A DNA stretch of 64,000 nt, taken from contig CAWACW010000014.1 of NCBI GenBank assembly GCA_963780635.1, forward strand, positions 320,368 to 384,367. The letters run 5' to 3'. The DNA is from DATEPR01 sp963780635. Lineage in GTDB: Bacteria > Actinomycetota > Actinomycetes > Mycobacteriales > Pseudonocardiaceae. This document shows positions 44,847 to 53,961 of this stretch, in pieces (within the stretch, counting starts at the first letter, position 1; the number at the start of each line of letters is the position of its first letter). Under the pieces are notes generated by a model that was given only the letters and a program-made list of their open reading frames with translations, was not told where the DNA came from and made no database searches. Both the position numbers and the translations under genes were made by a program.

Positions 44847-46683
44847 GGCCCGTCTCCTGTCCGTCGTCCTGACCGGCATTCGATTCCTCATCGCCCGGCG
44901 TGCGGACCCGCACCGCCGGGTCGTCCTGGCCGGTACCCGGCTCATCGCCGTCAAGCAGAGACTCCTGGTCCGGCACGTGCTCTCGAATCGGGCCCAGCTC
45001 GAAATCGTCGCTGTCGCGAAGGACGGCCTCCAGGTCCGAAGTCATGCCGAACTCCTCGCTGACCGCCAGGTAACGGTCGACGATCGCATTCCACGCGATG
45101 ACCAAGTCCGTAGGGGAAATCTCGTTCGGTTCGGAGCGTGCGGCCAACCGGTCGGTGATGTCAAGTAGCCAGAACTCCAGTGCCTCTGGAAGGAGCACGG
45201 CACTGAGGGCTCGATCGGGTGGATCGGTGGACACGATGAGCCTCGCCAGGTCCGCGAGTTGCTCGCTCTCGATGGAGCAGGACAGGCGACGCAACGCGGC
45301 GTGCACCCAGTTCTGCACGGCACCGACGCTGGTGTCGATGGTCCGGTAGGTCTCGGCCCAGACCGGTTCTGGGGATTCGTCCCACTGGGCATGCACCCAT
45401 GCCGACATCTCGGACGGGCAGAACAGCGTGATCCGGTGGCCGGTATCAGACACTCGCGGCAGGGGTTCGAGCCACGCGCGAACCACCGTGGCCAGCCGGA
45501 TCTGCCATACCGGATCATCCTGCTGCACGTCGCCCATGAAGCAGCCCACGATATGCAAGGGGATCGACCGCTGTACCTGGATGGACACCTGTCGGTCCAG
45601 TTCGGCGAACACCTGGTCCTCCCGGAGCACGGCCGCCCTTCCTTCGCCCGAAATCTCCTGGAAGAGCCAGTTCGCCGCGGCCTGCCGAACCGAGCGGTTC
45701 GCTATACCCACGATGGTCACGGCCCGCTCAGGTTCTTCCACCTTGAATCCATCCAGCACGTCCGCGGGTAGCAGCGGACTGATGCGCGGAGCGCGGGACG
45801 AGCGCGAGACGGTCATGGGGGCAGGTCCCGATGTCGACGTCGCTGGGCCGCTGATGGAGGTCGGAGGTAGCTTCAACAAGTCCGCAAGGCGCGGCAACCA
45901 CCCCGCGCCCCATTCCGGGTCGCTCGGCAGCTTGTCGTTGAGCTCATACGGGATGAGACTGTTCGTATCCGGCTCGCCGCACTCGGTGTATCTGCCGATC
46001 GCATGGATCGACGGCTGGCTGCCGTCCTGGTAGATCCACTGCAGCTGTACGTTCGCCTCGCTCCATCCCCAGCAGTAGAGTTGCTCGTACTGCCCGAAGA
46101 ACTCCTTGAGACGCCGCTGGACGTCGATGACGTGACCCGCCGTACGCTGTGCCTGGCGGGCGTCCGCGGCATCGATCCCCTTGCGGTATCCACGGATGAG
46201 AGTGCCGCCCGCATCCAGGAACAAGCGCCCGTTCCTGGCCGGATTGAGAAACGGCCGGATCTGGTCTTCCGCGTAGCCTTCGGCGATCACGAGTGGCAGG
46301 GGTGACAAGCCACAGGCCCGTAGTTCCATGTAGAGCAACAGATCTGGATCAGTCGCCACGACGGCTTGCAAAAAGTCGGCCTCCAGCAGCGACGCGATGA
46401 CGCCGATCGCCGCCCGGTCCGGGGAACGGCCGTTCGCCGGCGTGGTGATGCCCCGGAGGAACATCCGCCGGTCGTCCGCCTCCGCGTCCGCTGCCACCCG
46501 TTTGCAGATCTCACTCTCGATGTCGGCGACATAACTGTTGCCACCGAGCCATTCGGAGAGCTGCAGATGATCCGGATGCCCCAGCAGTGCCGCGGTGGCG
46601 TCGAAGCCGAGCACGAGTACGCTGCGCTGCCGGTGCATCCTTCTCCGCCAGCGTTCCGCGAGATCCGCCAGGCCGTCGGTCAT
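44836..46683 (-). CDS. Large unknown protein following the AAA+ ATPase
   Basis: A 615-residue protein starting MTDGLADLAERWRRRMHRQR, then SVLVLGFDATAALLGHPDHL, a possible Rossmann-like first strand. Other blocks are DLLLYMELRACGLSPLPLVI, YGQYEQ-like aromatic region (EFFGQYEQLYCWGWSEANVQ), AVTIVGIANRSVRQAAANWL and RIRL-type helices near the end; the C-terminal 60 residues are acidic and disordered. No known domain can be named. The ATGA overlap (46680-46683) with the ATPase indicates tight co-expression, so the two products probably form one complex. Confidence 0.6.
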   Translation of the reverse strand: MTDGLADLAERWRRRMHRQRSVLVLGFDATAALLGHPDHLQLSEWLGGNSYVADIESEICKRVAADAEADDRRMFLRGITTPANGRSPDRAAIGVIASLLEADFLQAVVATDPDLLLYMELRACGLSPLPLVIAEGYAEDQIRPFLNPARNGRLFLDAGGTLIRGYRKGIDAADARQAQRTAGHVIDVQRRLKEFFGQYEQLYCWGWSEANVQLQWIYQDGSQPSIHAIGRYTECGEPDTNSLIPYELNDKLPSDPEWGAGWLPRLADLLKLPPTSISGPATSTSGPAPMTVSRSSRAPRISPLLPADVLDGFKVEEPERAVTIVGIANRSVRQAAANWLFQEISGEGRAAVLREDQVFAELDRQVSIQVQRSIPLHIVGCFMGDVQQDDPVWQIRLATVVRAWLEPLPRVSDTGHRITLFCPSEMSAWVHAQWDESPEPVWAETYRTIDTSVGAVQNWVHAALRRLSCSIESEQLADLARLIVSTDPPDRALSAVLLPEALEFWLLDITDRLAARSEPNEISPTDLVIAWNAIVDRYLAVSEEFGMTSDLEAVLRDSDDFELGPIREHVPDQESLLDGDEPGTGQDDPAVRVRTPGDEESNAGQDDGQETGHES

Positions 46684-48368
46684 GGCTGGCCCAGGAATCG
46701 GCGTAGCAGGTTCAGGTCGAAGTCGGGTTCTTCGGTCCAGGCGTCCATCGGCACACCGACCATCCGCTGCCCGTTACTCCCCACCGTCAGGCGGGCCGTG
46801 CCACCGATGTAGGGACCGTAGAGACGTTCCAGGTCGTCGGCCATGTCCTCTTGGCCGATCTCGGTCAGTGCGGCGAAAGACTGACGGACCCATTCACGCA
46901 GATGGAACGGCTGCCGGTGATGTCCGAGTGCGGCGACCAGACTGTCCTGGGTGATCAACCCACCGCCCGATCCTGCCGCCACCAGGAGGTCGTCCGCGGC
47001 GCGGGACACCACCTTCTGGATGTCGCCCGGAGTCAGGCCGTGGGACCGGCGGGCGAGTGCCGAAATGTCGACATCCGTGGCCCGCAAGCGCCCGGAGATC
47101 CGGCCCAGATGAATCTGGAAGATCTCCGCGCGGGCTTGTTCGTCGGGCAGTTCGACCGGGATGAGCCGGTCGAAACGGCGGACCAGGGCCAGATCGACCG
47201 ACCAGACACGGTTGGTGCAGCCGAAGAACAGTACGGCCGCACCCTGTTCCTTGAGCCGGTCGACCTGTTGCAGAAAGTGGCCGGTGAATTCCTGGGCCCA
47301 GTACTGAGCACCCTCCCGTGTCATACCGATGCCCTCGATCTCGTCGCAGAACAACAGCGACGGCTGGGCATCGATGGCGCGGTCGAACAACTCGGCCAAC
47401 TGTTGTTCACTCTCGCCGACGTACTTGCCCAGGATTTCGTCCAGGCGCAATCGGAACAAGGGCAATTCCCTTCCGTGCCGCCTGCGGTACTCGCCGGCGA
47501 AAGCCCGCACGACGTACGTCTTGCCACAGCCGGACGGCCCGAACAACAGGATCGAGCGGCTGGGTGGCTGCCCGAACTCAGCCAGCCTGCGCCGGGTCAC
47601 CTCGCTGTCGCCATCACCGAGGTAGACCTCGAACATCCGCCGCAGCTCCTCGATGAAGGAGTTCTCCCCTCCCGTCCCGCCAACCGCGTCGAACGTCGGT
47701 TCCTTGCTGGCGAGTTGCGCCGCTCCGGATACCCGAAGGTCAGCGGGGAGGTTGGCGGGCAGGCGGGGATGGTCGGGCGCGAGCCGGGCCAGTTCGCGCA
47801 GGTCAGCCAGTGCGGCGTCCGGTCCGGCAGACTGGTGACGCCGGTAAGCGCGTGCCGCGAGGACCTCCGCACGAAGTTCGTTACGTACTAACGGCGGTAG
47901 AGCCGCGACGGACAGCATGTCGCTGAGCCGATCGCACAGCGCCACGTCCGTCCCGGCGTCCCCGGTGCCGTCCTCGACGCTGCCCAGCAATTCATTGAGC
48001 GAATTGGTGAGTCCGTTCGACACGCGGTCACGTATTGCCGCGCGACTGCCCGCCATGAGAAAGAACCGCACGGCGTCCTCGTGGTCGCCCTGCAGGGCGG
48101 CGACATGGCCGCGCAGCGCGGCCACGTCGCTGGCGGCGTCGTTGATCTTCAGCGCCCGATCCAGGTCGTCGGCGGCCATGGTGAGCAACTGCGGGTCCGC
48201 GCGCAGCGCCTGGTCGTTGACGACGGTCCAGGCACGGGCGTACCGCTGTTCCCAGGCGACATCGTTCGCGTCGATCGCCGCGGTGAAGTGCCGGATGGCC
48301 GTCGGCATGTCCCGCGTCAGCACGGCGGCCAGGCCGGCCAGGTAGTCGGAGTCGTCGCTATCGGTCAC
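46680..48368 (-). CDS. TPR-AAA+ ATPase of the ubiquitin-like operon
   Basis: A 562-residue protein from GTG 48368. Residues 1-210 are TPR-like helices (LAAVLTRDMPTAIRHFTAAI; AALRGHVAALQGDHEDAVRF). A classical AAA domain follows: FDAVGGTGG at 227-234, Walker A GPSGCGKT (277-284), pore-like GKYVGES (315-321), Walker B LLFCDEIEG (338-346), and sensor/arginine region TNRVWSVDLALVRRFDRL. A helical lid domain and a C-terminal helical part end the protein. By fold it is an unfoldase or remodeller of the p97/FtsH/ATAD class. In a ubiquitin-like operon the natural guess is that it unfolds or extracts modified targets. It overlaps both neighbours. Confidence 0.8.
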   Translation of the reverse strand: MTDSDDSDYLAGLAAVLTRDMPTAIRHFTAAIDANDVAWEQRYARAWTVVNDQALRADPQLLTMAADDLDRALKINDAASDVAALRGHVAALQGDHEDAVRFFLMAGSRAAIRDRVSNGLTNSLNELLGSVEDGTGDAGTDVALCDRLSDMLSVAALPPLVRNELRAEVLAARAYRRHQSAGPDAALADLRELARLAPDHPRLPANLPADLRVSGAAQLASKEPTFDAVGGTGGENSFIEELRRMFEVYLGDGDSEVTRRRLAEFGQPPSRSILLFGPSGCGKTYVVRAFAGEYRRRHGRELPLFRLRLDEILGKYVGESEQQLAELFDRAIDAQPSLLFCDEIEGIGMTREGAQYWAQEFTGHFLQQVDRLKEQGAAVLFFGCTNRVWSVDLALVRRFDRLIPVELPDEQARAEIFQIHLGRISGRLRATDVDISALARRSHGLTPGDIQKVVSRAADDLLVAAGSGGGLITQDSLVAALGHHRQPFHLREWVRQSFAALTEIGQEDMADDLERLYGPYIGGTARLTVGSNGQRMVGVPMDAWTEEPDFDLNLLRRFLGQP

Positions 48369-50940
48369 TGATATCCCAACCAATCGGACTAGACGGCCAG
48401 ATGACCATCCTCGCGTCGGCTGTTGAGGCCCTCCGCCGGCTCGATGTGGCGGCTGGACGCACGAACACGGCACCGGTGTCACCCAGCGAGTCAGCGTCGG
48501 GCACATCACGGATCGGACGGCCGAGCGCGATTTCCAGGAGTGCCCGCCGGTCGGCGGAAAGGCCGCCGGCGAGGATTGCGTCGAACGTCGGCGCGGCGGC
48601 TAGTGTCTCGAGCGTCGGTTCGCGGGTGGCCAGGACCAGGGCGTGAGGTCTGCCCGACTCGCCGAGCCAGGTCCGGACCAGCTGCCACGTGCTCTCGATC
48701 GCGCCGTCCACCAGCAGGCACACTCGCCGATTCCGTCGGCGGCCGCCGACGATTCCAGTGCCTGCCCACGCGCTCGTGGACGGATCCGCGGACTCGTTCG
48801 GGGCTGGTTCGACCGCCTCGGTTGGTTCGTCATAGGGAGTCCGCTGCGCGAATTCGATGGTGGCCTTCAGCACCTCGTCGTCCAGCGGCTCCGTGTGCGG
48901 CTTCACCACCAGCGGAGACTCGCGGAACTCGGCCTCGACGCCGCTACCTTGGTCCTCCGCGGCGGCCGATTCGGCCGGCTGTGACGTCGGACGGTCGACG
49001 ACGACGTCCTCCAGCAACGAGCCCGCGTAGATCACCAGCCGCAGCGCCGCGGCGAGCGGGTCGTCCGGCGGCACCGCGACGCATACCGCGACACCGGCAC
49101 CAGTGTGCGGCGAGAGCGGCTCCAGCCAGGTGGTCATCACGGCACAGCCGATCGCCGTGACCGCCGCCCGCACCTGATCGACCAACAATGCCGCCCGGCG
49201 CAGGTCGGTCAGCCGGTCGTAGCGGAGATTCGCCCGGCTGTCGACCGCAACACAGGCGAACTGGATGCTCACCGCCCGGTCGTCGGTACAGAACACCTCG
49301 GCGGCGTCGTCGGCAGCGAGTCTGTCCACCACGAGGTCGAGACATGCCGACAGTGCCGGATCGCCTTCGTCGTGCAGCCAACGGGCCAGACAGTCCCGGA
49401 CGGCGGAACGCAGCCGGGCAGAGACCTTCAGACGCGCCAGCCAGGTCGTACCCTCTGGTCCAGGCTCGCCCGCCGGGATCAGGCGGTGCCAGCGCCGGTC
49501 GTCCAGGGCGGCAGGTGCGCGCGTTGACTGGACAAGCAGCACCGTCCACCCGTTGCTGGTCAACTGAGCGCCTACAGTGCGCAGGACCAGCTCACCGAAC
49601 GGTGGACCGATCAGCAGCACGCGGCGTCCCGGCAGCACATCGAGTACGGCGGGCCGGCCGTCGGCGCGGAATCCGATTCGTACCACGCCCTTCGCCCGCC
49701 GAGCTTCCGACCTGACCGTCGGACCAGCGGACGGCCACTTGTCCGGGCGTCCGCTCTCCAACAGGTCGCCAGGCGCACGGCAGTCCGGACCGGGCGGTTG
49801 CACGGGGCGATCCGGCCGGTGACGGGGAGCCGGCATTGCGGCCGCCTGCGCCATGACGTCCGCGTCCACAGTGCCGGACCAGGCGATGTGCTGCTCGAGC
49901 ACCGGTCGAAACCAGCCGCTCTCGCGCCCCAGCCAGGTCAACTGCCTGCGCAGTAAACTGGAGCGACCACGCAGAATGCCAGTGTTCAAGCCGGCTACGA
50001 ACTCCGGGAAGAGCCCCTGCAGGTCGTGGGTGAACAACCAGTCCGCCAGCCTGACACCATCTCTGAACAGCCGATATTCACCGTCCGCCGTACTGAGCGC
50101 GTAGCTCGCGTCCGCGACGGTGGCCATGCTTCGCACGCCGGCGTTGCCGACCGGATCCGGATCGGGCGCCTCCGCGCTCGGCGGTGGAGTCGGTGTGGCA
50201 TCCGCACCGAGCGCGAGCGCGAAACACGCATACGCGCTGGTGCGATCGCCGAGCCGCACCAGGCTGCGGCCTGCCCAGATCAGGTGATCGCGATGGGTCG
50301 TTCGCCAGCGGACCACAGCACCGCCGCTGATCTCGGCCATCACCTGCTCGACGACCAGGCGATGCTCGCCGAGTTCGTAGAAACCCTGGGCCAAGACGGC
50401 CCCGAACTCGCCACGCGTACGCAGCAGTTCTGCCACGACCCAGTCCCGCACGCCGGTAGCCGCTGGCCGGGCAGTCGTGGAGTTGGGGTCGCCGAGGGCT
50501 CGACCTATGCGTTGGTGGCGTGCCGCGGGGAAACCTTTGCGCATGGCCCAGGTCGCCGCGGGTCCGCCGGCGGCGGTCGCCTCGGCCCGGCCCACCGCCG
50601 ACAGCGCCGCCAGGGCAGCCAGATCGTCCCAGTCCACCGGAGCGGCCTCAGTGACAAGTTCGCGCGCCCGCACGACACACCGCTCGGCCAACCTCGTCCA
50701 GCCCGCCCGGTACCAGGCTTCGCCCACCGCCCGCCACCAGGCGACCTCGTGTGGACGTTGGCCCGCGAGCAGTTCGGAGAGGGCAATCCGGGCAGCCAGC
50801 CTGACCGCGGCGATCTGCGGCGTCGTGGCCACCACGTGAGCCAGCAGACCGGGCGTCGTGCTCCAGCCCATCAGGCTGACGAAGTCCTCGGCGGCGCGGG
50901 TGTCGCCGTCGTCGGGCTCCGAGCCAATCGCCTCAGACAC
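48358..50940 (-). CDS. 860-residue protein with possible degenerate EccC/FtsK-type domain
   Basis: The start is GTG 50940, inside the end of the JAB gene. Residues 1-380 are helical-repeat-like (LAHVVATTPQIAAVRLAARI; ELVTEAAPVDWDDLAALAAL). At about 425-475 the run VVRIGFRADGRPAVLDVLPG and RVLLIGPPFGELVLRTVGAQ resembles the GxxxDGRPVVLDL and Walker A region of EccC/FtsK ATPases, but GPPFGELVL has lost the GKS residues. The last 150 residues contain VCLLVDGAIESTWQLVRTWL and LVLATREP. This is a weak fold-level hint only; otherwise the protein is unrecognised. It may be a scaffold in the conjugation complex. Confidence 0.5.
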   Translation of the reverse strand: MSEAIGSEPDDGDTRAAEDFVSLMGWSTTPGLLAHVVATTPQIAAVRLAARIALSELLAGQRPHEVAWWRAVGEAWYRAGWTRLAERCVVRARELVTEAAPVDWDDLAALAALSAVGRAEATAAGGPAATWAMRKGFPAARHQRIGRALGDPNSTTARPAATGVRDWVVAELLRTRGEFGAVLAQGFYELGEHRLVVEQVMAEISGGAVVRWRTTHRDHLIWAGRSLVRLGDRTSAYACFALALGADATPTPPPSAEAPDPDPVGNAGVRSMATVADASYALSTADGEYRLFRDGVRLADWLFTHDLQGLFPEFVAGLNTGILRGRSSLLRRQLTWLGRESGWFRPVLEQHIAWSGTVDADVMAQAAAMPAPRHRPDRPVQPPGPDCRAPGDLLESGRPDKWPSAGPTVRSEARRAKGVVRIGFRADGRPAVLDVLPGRRVLLIGPPFGELVLRTVGAQLTSNGWTVLLVQSTRAPAALDDRRWHRLIPAGEPGPEGTTWLARLKVSARLRSAVRDCLARWLHDEGDPALSACLDLVVDRLAADDAAEVFCTDDRAVSIQFACVAVDSRANLRYDRLTDLRRAALLVDQVRAAVTAIGCAVMTTWLEPLSPHTGAGVAVCVAVPPDDPLAAALRLVIYAGSLLEDVVVDRPTSQPAESAAAEDQGSGVEAEFRESPLVVKPHTEPLDDEVLKATIEFAQRTPYDEPTEAVEPAPNESADPSTSAWAGTGIVGGRRRNRRVCLLVDGAIESTWQLVRTWLGESGRPHALVLATREPTLETLAAAPTFDAILAGGLSADRRALLEIALGRPIRDVPDADSLGDTGAVFVRPAATSSRRRASTADARMVIWPSSPIGWDISDR

Positions 50941-52579
50941 GGTATAGGACGCCTCCTACATCGACGTACACCCGGCCTGCCCCGTCGCTGGACAGGTCAG
51001 TGACCGGTTCGTCGTCCGCCGTCCGGAACGCGTGATAGACCAAAGCCAGGGTGTGGGTGTCAAACAGGCACAGGTGCTTCTCCTCCTCGTCCTCTGCCAG
51101 CAGCACGTACCAGCCCTGCCCGCTCCGGCAGGCACGCACGACCATCAGCTCATGCCAGGGTGCGGGAAGGGCCGCTTCGACGGCAGGCTGCCATGACGGG
51201 TCCTCACCGTCGTCGGCCATCCGCCACAACCGCAACATCCCATCGTCGCTGCCCAGCAGTACCGGTGGCTCGGCTGACGACTCGAATCCGTTGCCGTCGA
51301 CCAGTACGCAGCCATCCCCGGGCAGTTGCCCGGATGCCTCCGCCGCCAGTACGACCTTCGCCCCGTCGACCCTCCACGTGAATCGGTGCCACGTGCTGTC
51401 CGTACGCAGCCAGACGTGCGCATCGGACACCAGGATTTGCTCTGGTTCGTCCGGCAGGTCCGGAAGCTTGGTGGAGGCGACGTCGAACGTGCGGTCGCCG
51501 TCGCGCCAACGCACCGGGTCGACCCGGTCGAGCCGGATCACCCGCCCCCGAGTGACCACCCAGGGATGGCGGTCCGGCGCGTGGGACATGTCCGTCGGTT
51601 CCGACTCCACCCAGACCGGCAGCCGCGTGCCTTGGTCGAGTTCGAAGCGGTACATGTCGAGCCGGTCTCGCGAGTAGCTGTAGCACTCTTTGTCGCGCAA
51701 TGCGATCCGGTCGTACATCAGCGGTAGCTCGACCGACTCCAGGATATCGGACAGGAGCCGCAATCGGTCGAGGCGCAGGCTGAGACGGTCCAGATCTGCC
51801 ACGGCCGCGGGATTGCCGACTGCCGCCTTTGCCGCGATTATCAAGAATCGGACGTCCGACAACCGACCGCTGCGCTGCCAGTCCGCGGCGGTATCTTCGA
51901 TAACGGTTGCAAGCGCGCTGTTGTCCTCGACGCCGAGCGCCCGCACCAGCGCGATCAGGTTCGGCTCGATCGTCGCTTGCTCGTCAAACCCACACGCCTC
52001 GAGGTGCCGCTGCTGGCTGCGGGGCGAGTAGTCATTGACCGAGACGGCGTAGTCGGCGACGTTGCGCAGTTCGTCGTTCGTCATTCGCCAAAATCCGGCT
52101 GACCGGCCCCACGCCCCGAGGGATACGACGCACGACACGTACCACGGCAGTGGGAAATGTGTTCGATGCAATTCGAAGTCCATCGTGGACATGAACGGCT
52201 CACCTGCGACGTGCGAGTGGTACCAGCCGACGACGTAGTGGTCCGGCCGCTGCTCCAGTCCGGCAAGGATGGCCTTGATGGAGGACTCGTCGAACGCGAA
52301 GTGCGCGACGCCACTGTCCTTGCTCGGCACCGGAATGTAATCGGCGACATTGACCAGATAATGGCCACCTGTGTCGTAATGCCTGCCGACCAGAACGCCG
52401 CCGATCTCCGAGATCGGACTGTTGCCTGCCTGTCGGCGGATACCCGTCAACACCCGTTCACCGACCACGAGTTGGTACTCCGGGGCGTCGCTTCGGAACG
52501 TGACGATCTCGGCAGGATGGTTCTGCGGAAGGTCCCGCTCCGTGACCGTCACCGTGAACTCGGTGTCCAGATCGCTCAT
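50933..52579 (-). CDS. JAB/MPN+ metalloprotease fused to a beta-propeller-like region
   Basis: A 548-residue protein. The N-terminal JAB domain has the complete JAMM zinc signature: Glu58 in ISEIGGVLVG, His121-x-His123 in WYHSHVAGEP, Ser131 and Asp134 in MSTMD. These isopeptidases trim the tails of ubiquitin-like precursors and remove conjugates. The middle is helical (residues 210-290), and residues 330-548 form repeated WxxD-type strands (HVWLRTDSTWHRFTWRVDGA; LLGSDDGMLRLWRMADDGE; YVLLAEDEEEKHLCLFDTHT) as in a WD40-like propeller, perhaps for target binding. The ATG overlaps the stop of the ubiquitin-like gene (ATGA), as expected for an enzyme and its substrate. Confidence 0.85.
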   Translation of the reverse strand: MSDLDTEFTVTVTERDLPQNHPAEIVTFRSDAPEYQLVVGERVLTGIRRQAGNSPISEIGGVLVGRHYDTGGHYLVNVADYIPVPSKDSGVAHFAFDESSIKAILAGLEQRPDHYVVGWYHSHVAGEPFMSTMDFELHRTHFPLPWYVSCVVSLGAWGRSAGFWRMTNDELRNVADYAVSVNDYSPRSQQRHLEACGFDEQATIEPNLIALVRALGVEDNSALATVIEDTAADWQRSGRLSDVRFLIIAAKAAVGNPAAVADLDRLSLRLDRLRLLSDILESVELPLMYDRIALRDKECYSYSRDRLDMYRFELDQGTRLPVWVESEPTDMSHAPDRHPWVVTRGRVIRLDRVDPVRWRDGDRTFDVASTKLPDLPDEPEQILVSDAHVWLRTDSTWHRFTWRVDGAKVVLAAEASGQLPGDGCVLVDGNGFESSAEPPVLLGSDDGMLRLWRMADDGEDPSWQPAVEAALPAPWHELMVVRACRSGQGWYVLLAEDEEEKHLCLFDTHTLALVYHAFRTADDEPVTDLSSDGAGRVYVDVGGVLYRV

Positions 52580-52884
52580 CGGGCACCCGGCCGGCGACCA
52601 GCCCGCGCCTGTTGTGTCATCACGAGCGTGTCCTGGGGTGCGACTCCCGCCATCCCCAGCGTCTCGGCCTCCCGCAGGTAGCGATCACCCTGCCGCCACA
52701 TCAGCCGGTACGGCTTTCGCCTGCCGGTGTCGTCCTGCTCACGGAATGGCAGACCGGGTGTGGAGACGATCTTGGCGATGATGGCCTGGACGACCACTCC
52801 CGTCGGCAGGTTGAGATCCCACTGCTGGGTCCCCATCGTGGTGGCGAGGATGATCGGGATCGTCCTCGATTCCTGGGATGTCAT
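52576..52884 (-). CDS. YukD/ubiquitin-like modifier protein
   Basis: A 102-residue protein with a beta-grasp pattern: TIPIILATTMGTQQWDLNLP, TGVVVQAIIAKIVSTPGLPF, YRLMWRQGDRYLREAETLGM, AGVAPQDTLVMTQQARAG. The order strand-strand-helix-strand-short helix-strand, with an LxxAGVxxxDTL segment as in YukD/EsaB and ubiquitin (LxxxxIxxxxTL), supports the call. The C-terminus is RAGRRPGAR and lacks a terminal Gly-Gly, so either the JAB protease trims to an internal Gly or attachment differs. ATG 52884 is preferred because GAGG lies eight bases before it; GTG 52893 is the alternative. E1, E2 and JAB genes flank it. Confidence 0.8.
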   Translation of the reverse strand: MTSQESRTIPIILATTMGTQQWDLNLPTGVVVQAIIAKIVSTPGLPFREQDDTGRRKPYRLMWRQGDRYLREAETLGMAGVAPQDTLVMTQQARAGRRPGAR

Positions 52885-52913
52885 AACGGTCACCTCGGAT
52901 GTACTGACGGGGC

Positions 52914-53441
52914 CTACTCGGGCAGTCTGTTGACGGAGATGTCGAAGTCCAGGCCGAAGTCGGGTGGCGGCAGGGCCTCGTCCCAGAACGGCGCTCGGTT
53001 CGCCGCCAGCGCGGCGTCAAACGTGTCGCGCAGCGACGGATTCGTGGCCAGCGTCGCGATCTCCACGCCGGCCAATGCGCTGTACCGGCACACCGCGTAC
53101 AGAGCCTCGAGGAACGAGTCGATGGTCAACTGGGCGGCGGGCACCTCCGACTGCAGGACCACACAGCCACCCACCATGAGAAACCGCGCGCGGTAGACGG
53201 TCAGGTTCCACTCCGAGATCAGCCGGAGCACCGAATCGACCTGTGCGCTGCCGACGTCTCGCTGCAGTAGCGCCCTGACGATCACCCAATGCTGGGTGAG
53301 TCGAATCTCGATCGCCACCGCGTAGTAATAGGCGTCGACCAGACACCGGTACGACGTCATGACGGTCGTCGGGCCGACAACCCGATAGTTCCAGTTGATC
53401 CTGTCCAGATGGCTGGCAATCGTGTCAGTCGTCTGCGGCAT
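52914..53441 (-). CDS. Small YbjN/chaperone-like protein of the operon
   Basis: A 175-residue protein (MPQTTDTIASHLDRINWNYR). The sequence YYAVAIEIRLTQHWVIVRAL, AQVDSVLRLISEWNLTVYRA, RFLMVGGCVVLQSEVPAAQL and IDSFLEALYAVCRYSALAGV has the alpha/beta order of YbjN or type III secretion chaperone-like folds, which bind partner proteins. It may escort the ubiquitin-like protein or the E2. ATG 53441 overlaps the E2 end by 17 bases; a GTG at 53459 is another possible start. Confidence 0.55.
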   Translation of the reverse strand: MPQTTDTIASHLDRINWNYRVVGPTTVMTSYRCLVDAYYYAVAIEIRLTQHWVIVRALLQRDVGSAQVDSVLRLISEWNLTVYRARFLMVGGCVVLQSEVPAAQLTIDSFLEALYAVCRYSALAGVEIATLATNPSLRDTFDAALAANRAPFWDEALPPPDFGLDFDISVNRLPE

Positions 53442-53961
53442 CCGAATCACCTGAATCACTTGAAGCCGGCCGAACCTCGATGTCGAACTCGATGTCCACT
53501 ATCGGCCTGGGGTCGACCGGGATCTTGGCGTCATCGGATTTCAACGTCGCCCACAGCCACAGGCTGGCCTCCTCGTCGAGCGGGTCGTACATGTTGAAGG
53601 ACTTGTACTGCACGAGTTTGCATAGCTCGACGCAGAATTCGGCGACCGACATCGCGGGGTACCAGATATCGCCGGTACACACATGTGGCGGCTTGAAGTT
53701 CGGATGGAAGATCGGCGTGCGCCACACGACATCGGGTGGCGCGAGGGGAAAGTTGCCACCCAGGTCGAGCTCGACCTGGTGGACGTCCGTCTCGACCACG
53801 CTGTTGGCCCACCTGGCCAGGCCGACGCACCGGAGGGTCAGGTCATAGCGCAGCGGCGGCACTCCCGAACTCGTGAAGCTGATCATCGAGCTGGCCTCCG
53901 CCAGCCGGCGCATCTCCTCGAACTCACTCTGCAGGCGACGATCGCGTGGCCGCATGGTCAT
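53425..53961 (-). CDS. E2-like ubiquitin-conjugating enzyme
   Basis: A 178-residue UBC-fold protein. HQVELDLGGNFPLAPPDVVW is the strand with the conserved Pro-Pro turn, PIFHPNFKPPHVCTGDIWYP holds the HPN motif (86-88) and the catalytic Cys95, and AEFCVELCKLVQYKSFNMYD is the following helix region with NxxxPL-like DPLDEEA. The C-terminal tail is acidic (SSDSGDSDAADD). It should take the modifier from the E1 as a thioester and pass it to a target, possibly with the RING-like protein. The start (ATG 53961) overlaps the E1 stop in an ATGA. Confidence 0.85.
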   Translation of the reverse strand: MTMRPRDRRLQSEFEEMRRLAEASSMISFTSSGVPPLRYDLTLRCVGLARWANSVVETDVHQVELDLGGNFPLAPPDVVWRTPIFHPNFKPPHVCTGDIWYPAMSVAEFCVELCKLVQYKSFNMYDPLDEEASLWLWATLKSDDAKIPVDPRPIVDIEFDIEVRPASSDSGDSDAADD

